In this document: one piece after another, positions 6,651 to 13,570 of the stretch | Numbering within the stretch: position 1 is the first letter of the stretch | How the letters are laid out: each line of letters starts with the position of its first letter | Source of the DNA: UBA2982 sp040081395 | GTDB lineage: Bacteria > Gemmatimonadota > Gemmatimonadetes > Longimicrobiales > Gaopeijiaceae | NCBI GenBank assembly: GCA_040081395.1 | Contig: JBEBGN010000059.1 | Span: 1-16,428, forward strand | DNA length: 16,428 nt | Direction: 5' to 3' | Notes under the pieces: model-generated | What the model was told of the DNA's origin: nothing | Seen by the model: only the letters and a program-made list of their open reading frames with translations | Database searches by the model: none | Program-made: the position numbers and the translations under genes

Positions 6651-8439
6651 TGACGTACAGACGGAGCGTACGCGCCTCCGCGACCGGATGGTCGGGGGCC
6701 TGCGTGCGGAAGATCACGGATCGAGCCAGCGCTTGGCGGGTTGGGTGCACCGTCGCCGCGACCTGGGCGGCCTCGTGTTCGTGGATCTGCGCGACCGGAG
6801 TGGTCTCGTGCAGGTGTCCTTCGGCCCGGCATGGACGGAGCCCGAATCGCTCGCGCTCGCCCATGAGCTGGGTCACGAAGACGTCATCATGGTGGAAGGG
6901 AAGGTGGAGCGGCGCCCCGATGGCGCGCGCAACCCGGAGATCGCCACCGGAGACGTGGAGGTGCGCGCCATCCGGCTCGTGCGCTTGTCCGACGCGGTGA
7001 CGCCCGCGATCCCGGTCTACCGAGGCTCGGGGGAAGAGCTGCCGGCCGAGGAGCTTCGCCTTCTGCACCGCGTGCTCGACCTCCGCCGCTGGGACCTCCA
7101 GCGCAACCTCATCCTGCGGCACAAGCTGGTGATCGCTGCACGCAATTACTTCGACGGGCTCGGCTTCCTGGAAGTCGAGACGCCGATGCTCACCAAGGCG
7201 ACGCCAGAGGGCGCGCGCGACTATCTGGTGCCGAGCCGCGTGCACAAGGGCGAGTTCTATGCGCTGCCGCAGAGCCCGCAGCTCTACAAGCAGACGCTCA
7301 TGATCTCGGGGTTCGACCGCTACTTCCAGATCGCGCGTTGCTTCCGCGACGAGGACCTGCGCGCCGACCGCCAGCCCGAGTTCACGCAGATCGACGTCGA
7401 GGCCTCCTTCGTGGAGCCCGACGACATCCTGGGCTGGATGGAAGGGCTCGTCGTCGCGCTCTCGCAGGTCGCGGGCATCGACACCGTGAGGCCCTTCCCG
7501 CGCATCAGTTGGGCCGACTCCATGGAGCGGTACGGCTCCGACCGCCCCGATCTCCGATTCTCTCTGGAGATCGAGGACTGGACCCACGCCACCGCGGAGG
7601 TCGACTTCGGCATCATCCGCAGCCAGGTCGCGGCGGGGGGGCGCGTGCGTGGACTTCGTCTCGCCGGCGGGGCCCGCCTCTCGCGCAAGGAGATCGAGGC
7701 CATCGAGGCCGACGCCAAGGCCGCGGGCGCTCCAGGGCTACTGTGGGCGAAGCGCTCGGCCGAAGGCCTCACCGGTACGCTGGGCAAGTTCCTCTCGGCC
7801 GCGCAGGCGGACGCGATCGGACTCGCCGTCGGCGACCTGGTCGTCGCCGCGGCGGGAGCCGACAAGATGACGTCGCCGGCGCTGGCCGCGGCGCGCACGG
7901 CGGCGGCCCGGGTGCTCGGACTCGAGCCGGAGCGGGCGCACGCCTGGCTATGGGTCACCGAGTTCCCGGTCTTCATCGAGGAGGACGGGGTGCTCGCGGC
8001 CGCCCACCACCCGTTCGTGATGCCGCACCCCGACGACCTGGGGCTGCTGGAGTCCAACCCGCTGGCCGTGCGCGGCACCGCCTACGACCTGGTCTACAAC
8101 GGCACCGAGTTCGGGTCGGGGAGCATCCGCATCCATGTGCCGGAGCTGCAACGCCGGGTGCTGCGCGTGCTCGGGCTGGAGGACGGGGAGATCGACACCA
8201 AGTTCGGGTTCCTGCTCGGGGCCTTGGCGGCCGGTGCACCCCCGCACGGTGGCATCGCGCTGGGGCTCGACCGTATCGTTCAGCGGTTCACCGGTTCGGC
8301 CAGCCTCAGGGATGTGATCGCCTTCCCGAAGACCACGGCTGCCCGCGCGCTCTTCGAGGGCGCGCCTACGCCGGCCGGCCCGGCCGAGCTCGAGGCGTTG
8401 GGCCTCGAGGTTACAGCGGGTCGCAAACGGGGGGGCTGA
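6640..8439 (+). CDS. aspS: Aspartyl-tRNA synthetase, bacterial type
   Basis: AspRS attaches aspartate to tRNA-Asp in the cytoplasm. The 599-residue product has the N-terminal anticodon-binding OB fold (about 1-125; GWVHRRRDLGGLVFVDLRDR), the class II core with motif 2 (FRDEDLRADRQPEFTQID, 235-252), and a bacterial GAD insertion (about 295-430). The late active-site parts are AHHPFVMP and motif 3 GGIALGLDRIVQ (537-548). Length matches bacterial AspRS (about 590). I chose ATG 6640 because GAGGG lies five bases upstream; ATG 6628 would add four residues. The OB-fold position that is His in the non-discriminating Pseudomonas enzyme and Leu in E. coli is Leu42 here. The GARNP segment (95-99) instead resembles the non-discriminating type. 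Whether it also charges tRNA-Asn cannot be settled here. Confidence 0.97.
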   Translation: MSRSDVQTERTRLRDRMVGGLRAEDHGSSQRLAGWVHRRRDLGGLVFVDLRDRSGLVQVSFGPAWTEPESLALAHELGHEDVIMVEGKVERRPDGARNPEIATGDVEVRAIRLVRLSDAVTPAIPVYRGSGEELPAEELRLLHRVLDLRRWDLQRNLILRHKLVIAARNYFDGLGFLEVETPMLTKATPEGARDYLVPSRVHKGEFYALPQSPQLYKQTLMISGFDRYFQIARCFRDEDLRADRQPEFTQIDVEASFVEPDDILGWMEGLVVALSQVAGIDTVRPFPRISWADSMERYGSDRPDLRFSLEIEDWTHATAEVDFGIIRSQVAAGGRVRGLRLAGGARLSRKEIEAIEADAKAAGAPGLLWAKRSAEGLTGTLGKFLSAAQADAIGLAVGDLVVAAAGADKMTSPALAAARTAAARVLGLEPERAHAWLWVTEFPVFIEEDGVLAAAHHPFVMPHPDDLGLLESNPLAVRGTAYDLVYNGTEFGSGSIRIHVPELQRRVLRVLGLEDGEIDTKFGFLLGALAAGAPPHGGIALGLDRIVQRFTGSASLRDVIAFPKTTAARALFEGAPTPAGPAELEALGLEVTAGRKRGG

Positions 8440-8452
8440 CGCTCACCCCCCC
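8429..8452 (+). promoter_or_regulatory. Strong RNA hairpin over the aspS stop, abutting the phoH Shine-Dalgarno
   Basis: Seven G (8429-8435) face seven C (8446-8452). Inside, TGA (8437-8439, the aspS stop codon) pairs with TCA (8443-8445) around a CGC loop, with one bulged C at 8436. The result is a 10-bp stem. The AGGAGG of phoH begins at 8453, directly after the stem. There is no T tract, so termination is unlikely. Masking or coupling of phoH translation is plausible: ribosomes finishing aspS would open the stem. Confidence 0.5.
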
Positions 8453-8462
8453 AGGAGGAGGC

Positions 8463-9440
8463 TTGGCGAACGGACAGACCATGGTAGAGCACCGGCTGGA
8501 TGCGGAGGGGGCCGACCCCCTCATGCTCGCCGGTGTGAACGACCGGAACGTGCAGGAGCTGGCGCGCCTCTTCACGGTGCGCGTCGTCCTGCGCGGCGAT
8601 CACGTGGTGCTCTCGGGTGATCTCCCCGCGGTCGAACGAGCCGTGCCGGTCGTGCAACACATGATCGAACTCGCGCGTTTGCGCGCACCGTTCGACGTGG
8701 GCGACATCGCGCGCTTCGCCGACGACGTCGACGTGCTGCGGCCGGAAGGGATCGTCAACGCACAAGGCGAGATCCGTATCGCGCTCCCGGGATCGCGGCG
8801 CGTCATCGTGCCGAAGTCCGAAGGCCAGCGCGGATACGTTGCGTCCATCGTGCAGAACGACATCGTCATCGGCATCGGACCGGCAGGAACCGGTAAGACG
8901 TACCTGGCCGTCGCGTGCGCCGTGGACGCGCTGTACAAGCGGCGGGTGCGCAGGATCATCCTGGCCCGCCCCGCGGTGGAAGCAGGGGAGAACCTCGGCT
9001 TCCTCCCGGGCGATCTCCAGGAGAAGGTCGATCCGTACCTGCGACCGCTCTACGACGCCCTCGAAGACATGATGCCGCACGACCGCGTACGTCGCGCGCT
9101 CGAGGACTCGACTATCGAGATCGCGCCGCTCGCGTACATGCGCGGCCGCACGCTCTCGGACGCGTTCGTCATCCTCGACGAGGCGCAGAACGCGACGCGC
9201 GCGCAGATGAAGATGTTCCTGACGCGGCTCGGCATGAGCTCGCGCGTGGTCATCACCGGGGACACGACCCAGATCGACCTGCCGCGGCGTGAGGACTCGG
9301 GTCTGCTGGAGGTCGAGGAGATCCTCGCCGGCATCCAGGGGATCGCGATGGTCTACCTGGACGAGAAGGACGTCATCCGCCACAAGCTCGTGAAGGACAT
9401 CATTCGCGCGTACACCAAGGCGGGGGAAGCGCAGTCGTGA
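8463..9440 (+). CDS. phoH: PhoH-like ATPase (YbeZ type)
   Basis: PhoH/YbeZ proteins are cytoplasmic P-loop ATPases, proposed to be RNA helicases acting with YbeY in RNA processing. The 325-residue product has an N-terminal region with a KH-like position (about 25-75). The ATPase core carries Walker A GPAGTGKT (139-146), ILARPAVEAGENLGFLPGD (166-184), Walker B FVILDEAQN (235-243) and TGDTTQIDLP (265-274). The length is typical (about 320). I chose TTG 8463 because AGGAGG (8453-8458) lies four bases before it; the next candidate, ATG 8481, is 22 bases away. A hairpin ends exactly where this ribosome binding site begins. It overlaps pgpH by four bases (GTGA). Order phoH-pgpH-ybeY matches that known in Bacillus. 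Confidence 0.94.
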   Translation: MANGQTMVEHRLDAEGADPLMLAGVNDRNVQELARLFTVRVVLRGDHVVLSGDLPAVERAVPVVQHMIELARLRAPFDVGDIARFADDVDVLRPEGIVNAQGEIRIALPGSRRVIVPKSEGQRGYVASIVQNDIVIGIGPAGTGKTYLAVACAVDALYKRRVRRIILARPAVEAGENLGFLPGDLQEKVDPYLRPLYDALEDMMPHDRVRRALEDSTIEIAPLAYMRGRTLSDAFVILDEAQNATRAQMKMFLTRLGMSSRVVITGDTTQIDLPRREDSGLLEVEEILAGIQGIAMVYLDEKDVIRHKLVKDIIRAYTKAGEAQS

Positions 9441-11677
9441 GCTACGGACCGGACGCCGATTCGGTCCTCCAGCGTCTCTCCGGGGATCCGGGCGCCACCC
9501 CGGCCGAGCGGGTGCGGCACCACGGTGCTCGTATCCTGCTGTTGATCGCACTTGCGGTGCTGCTCACGTCGCTCTTCCCGCCGGGCCAAGTCACCAGCGT
9601 CGACGTGCCGGCCGAAGGGAGCGTCGCACAGGAGGACGTGACCGCGACCCTGCCGTTCAGCGTTCCAAAGACACCCGCCGAGCTCGAGCGCGACCGGCGC
9701 ATCGCCATGGAGTCCGTGCCGCCCACGTTCGAGTACCGCGCGAGCGCGGCGGACTCGGTGGCGGCGGGGCTGCACCGGTTCTTCGACAGCCTCGAGGTGG
9801 CGGCCGCCGCCGGGAACGCCGGCCCCATCGAGGAGGTCCTGCGCGCGAGCCGCATCACAGCGACCCCCGCACAGGTGCGCTACCTCATCGACGACGGCAC
9901 ACGTACCGCCATCGGCCGAGCGGCGGAACGGGCCGCCCAGGACATCGTGCCCCGCGGTGTGGTGGACCCGGCGCGTATGCTCGACCTCGCGACTGACGTC
10001 GTCACGGTTCGTAGAGCGGACGGCACGGAAGAGTCCCTGGCCGCGGAGGAGGTCTCCACCGCCACCGACTTCTATGCGGAAGCCATGGGCTTCCTGCCCG
10101 GGGCGCTTCCCCCCGATGCGCAGGACCTCTTCCGGCTCGTGCTCATCTCGCATCTGGACTGGAGCCTTGTGCTCGACGTCGGTGAGACCGAGCGGGACCG
10201 CGGAGCCGCGCGCGAGTCCGTTCCTCTCACCAAAGACCAGATTCTCGAAGGGCAGGTCCTCGTGCGCGCGGGGGACCCGATCGGGCCGGAGACCCGGGAG
10301 CGTCTGATTGCCTACTACTCGGCCTTGCAGGGACAGTCCGGGGGACCGCCGGGGGCCGGCTTCGGGGCCCTCCTCGGCGGCACGCTCCTGAACGCGGTGC
10401 TGCTCTCGATCTTCGGGTTGCTCCTGCTGCTCTCACGGCCCGAGGTGTACGCCAACTTCCGCTGGCTGGTGTTGCTCGCGTTGCTCACCGCGGCGTACTT
10501 CGGCGCGGGCGCGGCCATCGACCGGTTCGGTCTCCCCCCCGAGGCCCTCCCGATCACGTTCGTAGCGCTCCCCGTGGCGATCCTCTGGGACACGCGCATG
10601 GCGCTGCTGCTCGTGCTCGTGCTCGCGGCGCTCACGGGGACCCTCGCGCCCTTCTCGTCCTACGGCATCGTGCTGATGCTGATGGCCGGAGGCGCCGCTG
10701 CGGCCATGAGCGTACGCGCCGTGCGACGCAGGTCCGAGACCTGGTTCTCCATCGCCGTCATCGCGGGGGCGGGGGCGCTGGTGCTCATGGCTCACGGGCT
10801 CGCCACGGGTCGGGACTGGGTGGAGGTATGGCGCGGGGCGGGGGTCTTCGCCCTGAACGCCACCGCGTCTGCGCTGCTCGCGGTCGGGTTCCTCTGGATC
10901 TTCGAGATGTTCACGGGGATCACGACGGATCAGACGCTGCTCGAGCTGGCGGATCCCGCGCGTCCACTGCTGAAGAGCCTCGCCATGGAAGCGCCCGGTA
11001 CCTACGCGCACACCATCGCCGCCGCGAACCTGGCGGAAGCGGCCGCGACGCGCATCGAGGCCAACGGATTGCTCGCGCGCGTCGGTCTGCTCTACCACGA
11101 CATCGGCAAGGTGCTGCGGCCGCACTACTTCGTCGAGAACCTCGCGGACGCCAAGAATCCGCACGACAAGCTGCGGCCGGAGACCTCCGCGTCGATCGTT
11201 CGCGAGCACGTCACGGAGGGCGCGCGTCTCGCGCGCGAGGCCAAGGTCCCGCCCGTGGTGGTACGCTTCATTCTCGAGCATCACGGCACGCAGAAAATCG
11301 GGTTCTTCTACGACAAGGCGCGCAAATCGTCGAGTGACCCGGTGGACGTCGAACACTTCTCGTACACCGGTCCGAAGCCGTCCACCAAGGAGTCGGCCAT
11401 CGCCATGCTTGCCGACTCGTGCGAGTCCGCGGCGCGGGTGCTGCAGGACCCCACACCCGAGCGCGTGCGCGACTTGATCCATGCGATCGTGGACTCGAAG
11501 ATCGCCGACGGTCAACTGGACGACGCGCCACTCACGCTGCGCGAAGTCGCCCTGGTGAAGGACCAGTTCGTGACCATGCTCTCAGGGGCCGTACACCGTC
11601 GCATCGAGTATCCGGAGACCAAGCACCTCACCGAGGGTGACGACGCGGACGACGCGGACTACACGGAGAGGGAATGA
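9437..11677 (+). CDS. pgpH: PgpH/YqfF-type membrane HD phosphodiesterase (cyclic-di-AMP)
   Basis: PgpH proteins hydrolyse the second messenger cyclic-di-AMP to pApA, thereby affecting potassium and osmotic homeostasis and the cell wall. The 746-residue product has a first membrane helix (about 31-48) and a large extracytoplasmic 7TMR-HDED domain (about 49-305). A seven-helix membrane block follows (about 310-491), then a cytoplasmic HD domain (about 515-720). Metal ligands are visible: His525 (GTYAHTIAAAN), His554-Asp555 (LLYHDIGKV), and His615-His616 (ILEHHGTQ), with NPHDKLRPETSA between them. The tail is acidic. The GTG start overlaps the phoH stop. A cyclic-di-AMP synthase would be expected elsewhere in the genome; none is in this window. 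Specificity for cyclic-di-AMP is inferred from the architecture and neighbours. Confidence 0.92.
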   Translation: MSYGPDADSVLQRLSGDPGATPAERVRHHGARILLLIALAVLLTSLFPPGQVTSVDVPAEGSVAQEDVTATLPFSVPKTPAELERDRRIAMESVPPTFEYRASAADSVAAGLHRFFDSLEVAAAAGNAGPIEEVLRASRITATPAQVRYLIDDGTRTAIGRAAERAAQDIVPRGVVDPARMLDLATDVVTVRRADGTEESLAAEEVSTATDFYAEAMGFLPGALPPDAQDLFRLVLISHLDWSLVLDVGETERDRGAARESVPLTKDQILEGQVLVRAGDPIGPETRERLIAYYSALQGQSGGPPGAGFGALLGGTLLNAVLLSIFGLLLLLSRPEVYANFRWLVLLALLTAAYFGAGAAIDRFGLPPEALPITFVALPVAILWDTRMALLLVLVLAALTGTLAPFSSYGIVLMLMAGGAAAAMSVRAVRRRSETWFSIAVIAGAGALVLMAHGLATGRDWVEVWRGAGVFALNATASALLAVGFLWIFEMFTGITTDQTLLELADPARPLLKSLAMEAPGTYAHTIAAANLAEAAATRIEANGLLARVGLLYHDIGKVLRPHYFVENLADAKNPHDKLRPETSASIVREHVTEGARLAREAKVPPVVVRFILEHHGTQKIGFFYDKARKSSSDPVDVEHFSYTGPKPSTKESAIAMLADSCESAARVLQDPTPERVRDLIHAIVDSKIADGQLDDAPLTLREVALVKDQFVTMLSGAVHRRIEYPETKHLTEGDDADDADYTERE

Positions 11678-12114
11678 CGTCCGCGGCGCGCGTCCATGTC
11701 GAAGTGGACGCCGGGGCCGCGCCCGAGGTGGACGTGGCGGGGCTCGAACGTGCGGTGCGGAAGACGCTCGAGGCGGAGGGGTGTGACGAAGCCGAGTTCT
11801 CGGTCGCGCTCCTCGACGACGGCGCCATGCAGGAGCTCAACCTCCGTTGGCTCGGCAAGGATCGTACGACCGACGTGATCGCGTTCTCGCTGGGCGAGGA
11901 GGACGAGGTGGTCGGGGACGTCTACATCGGCTTCGAGCAGGCTGCGCGCCAGGCTTCCGAACTGGGTATCCCGCTCGGCCACGAGCTGGTGCGGCTCGTC
12001 GTTCACGGGACCCTGCACGTGATCGGACACGAGCATCCCGAAGGCGAGGGGCGGATGACGAGTCCGATGTTCGTCCTGCAAGAGCGGCTGGTTCGCGAAC
12101 TGATGGGGGAGTAG
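11674..12114 (+). CDS. ybeY: Endoribonuclease / rRNA maturation factor YbeY
   Basis: YbeY is a zinc-dependent single-strand endoribonuclease involved in 16S rRNA 3'-end maturation and 70S quality control. The 146-residue product has the zinc motif with His111, His115 and His121 (HGTLHVIGHEH). The usual Tyr-Asp within the motif is His-Glu, so the three ligands and spacing are kept while their surroundings differ. Upstream, LNLRWLGKDRTTDVIAFS (55-72) matches the family, but the Tyr-Arg found in E. coli is Trp-Leu (59-60). A Leu in that place is, as far as I recall, common in other phyla. The ATG overlaps the pgpH stop by four bases (ATGA), so the phoH-pgpH-ybeY trio is tightly coupled. In many genomes CorC or Era follows; here it is mgtE. 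Confidence 0.94.
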   Translation: MTSAARVHVEVDAGAAPEVDVAGLERAVRKTLEAEGCDEAEFSVALLDDGAMQELNLRWLGKDRTTDVIAFSLGEEDEVVGDVYIGFEQAARQASELGIPLGHELVRLVVHGTLHVIGHEHPEGEGRMTSPMFVLQERLVRELMGE

Positions 12115-12145
12115 GCCGCCGGCTGGGCGCGCGCCTTGCACCTCG

Positions 12146-12159
12146 CCCCGCACTCGGGG
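12146..12159 (+). terminator. Short GC hairpin in the ybeY-mgtE gap, weak terminator or attenuator
   Basis: CCCCG (12146-12150), loop CACT, and CGGGG (12155-12159) form a perfect 5-bp stem followed by ATCTTCCT. This 87-bp gap is the largest in the plus-strand run from aspS to meaB. The stem is short and the tail is not a true T tract, so partial termination or simple leader structure before mgtE are both possible. The gap is too short for a known magnesium riboswitch. Confidence 0.25.
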
Positions 12160-12201
12160 ATCTTCCTCGCACCTGCCCACACCGAGCCGACCGGTCTTCT
12201 G

Positions 12202-13566
12202 ATGAGCACGAACCAGACCGAGCTCGAGGACGCCCGGCTCCGCGTCGAAGCCCTGCTCGCCGAAGGCGACGTCGCCGGGGCCCGGGATCTCGCGCTGACC
12301 CTGCACGCCTCGGACCTCGCGGACCTCGTCGAGGCCCTCGGGGAGGGCGCGGGTGTGCGCCTGCTGTCGGCACTTCCTGCCGAACAGGCCTCCGAGGCGC
12401 TCGCCGAGATGGAGGAGGGGGAAGACCGCGGCGATCTGCTGGCGTCGTTCGCCCCCGAGAAGGGCGCCGAGCTGCTCTCCGAAATGCCGGACGACGACGC
12501 CGCCGACCTCATGGGGGAGCTCGAGCCGACCGAGCAGCGGCGCATCCTGGACGCGCTCCCTGCCGACGAAGCCGGCGATCTCATCGAGCTGCTCGAATAC
12601 GGCGAGGATACCGCGGGCGGCCTCATGACCACCGACCTGGTCGCGCTCGACGCCTCGCTCACGGCGGCGGAAGCGATCGAGGCCGTGCGCACACAGGGCC
12701 GGGAGGTCGAGCGCTTCTATACGGTGTGGGTGGTGGATGCGCAGCGGCGGCTCCAGGGCACCGTGCGCCTCGACAACCTGATCATGGCCGAGCCGACGAG
12801 CCTGGTGTCCGACATCGTCGAGGCGCCGGTCGCCACGGTTGCGCCCGACCTCGACCAGGAGCAGGTCGGTCACCTCATCGCGCGCTACAACCTGGTGGCG
12901 CTCCCTGTGGTCGACCGCGACGGGGTGCTGCTTGGCCGCATCACCTTCGACGACGTCATCGACGTCATCGAGGCCGAGCAGACCGAAGACATCCTGCGCA
13001 TGGCGGGCCTCGGCGACGACGAGGAAGCGCTGCGCTACACCTGGCAGCAGTCGGTGCGCGCGCGCATGCCCTGGCTGCTGGCGAACCTCGGCACGGCGGC
13101 CCTCGCTTCCTTCGTCGTCTATCTCTTCTCCGAGACGATCGAGAGCGTCGTGATCCTGGCGAGCATCATGCCGATCGTGGCGGGCCTGGGCGGCAATGCA
13201 GGCACACAGGCGCTCGCGGTCACCGCGCGCAGCATCGCACTCGAGCGCAATCCCGGCAGCAAGACGGAGCTCGCGCTGCACGTGGGCAGGGAGGTGACGG
13301 TCGGGCTCATCAACGGCGCGCTGCTGGGGTCGGTGGTCGCGCTGCTCGCCACCCTGCTCGGCGGAGATCCCCTGCTCGGCCTGGTGGTGTTGCTGGCCAT
13401 GTGGGGGAACTTGATCGTGGCGGGGTTCCTCGGATCGTTCGTTCCCTCGATCATGCATCGACTCGGGTACGACCCGGCGGTGTCGTCGTCGATGTTCGTG
13501 ACGCCATTCACCGACCTCTGCGGCTTCCTCTTCCTGCTCGGCCTCGGTTCGGCCCTGCTCCTGTGA
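12202..13566 (+). CDS. mgtE: MgtE-family magnesium transporter
   Basis: MgtE is a magnesium-selective channel of the cytoplasmic membrane whose cytosolic domains close the pore when internal magnesium is high. The 454-residue product has the acidic MgtE N domain (about 10-135) and two CBS repeats (about 140-200 and 203-262). A linker helix and five membrane segments follow (about 291-454). Pore hallmarks are present: IVAGLGGNAGTQALA (325-339), GNLIVAGFLGSFVP (402-415) and DPAVSSSMFVTPFTDLCGF (424-442). Asp438 sits at the position of the pore aspartate. Length is typical (about 450). I chose ATG 12202. A TTG at 12136 is open in frame and would add 22 residues across the hairpin, with no support from family length. 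It follows ybeY and precedes the kinase-like gene by four bases. Confidence 0.95.
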   Translation: MSTNQTELEDARLRVEALLAEGDVAGARDLALTLHASDLADLVEALGEGAGVRLLSALPAEQASEALAEMEEGEDRGDLLASFAPEKGAELLSEMPDDDAADLMGELEPTEQRRILDALPADEAGDLIELLEYGEDTAGGLMTTDLVALDASLTAAEAIEAVRTQGREVERFYTVWVVDAQRRLQGTVRLDNLIMAEPTSLVSDIVEAPVATVAPDLDQEQVGHLIARYNLVALPVVDRDGVLLGRITFDDVIDVIEAEQTEDILRMAGLGDDEEALRYTWQQSVRARMPWLLANLGTAALASFVVYLFSETIESVVILASIMPIVAGLGGNAGTQALAVTARSIALERNPGSKTELALHVGREVTVGLINGALLGSVVALLATLLGGDPLLGLVVLLAMWGNLIVAGFLGSFVPSIMHRLGYDPAVSSSMFVTPFTDLCGFLFLLGLGSALLL

Positions 13567-13570
13567 CCGC

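Noticed and set aside
7338..8462. Long upstream extension of the phoH frame inside aspS
   Set aside because: The extension overlaps the catalytic core of AspRS and is compositionally a shadow. The AGGAGG at 8453-8458 places the phoH start at 8463.
8280..9551. Minus-strand open frame of about 423 codons opposite phoH
   Set aside because: It is a mirror frame of aspS, phoH and pgpH. It has no recognisable motif and a His/Asp/Arg-rich composition typical of antisense frames in high-GC genes.
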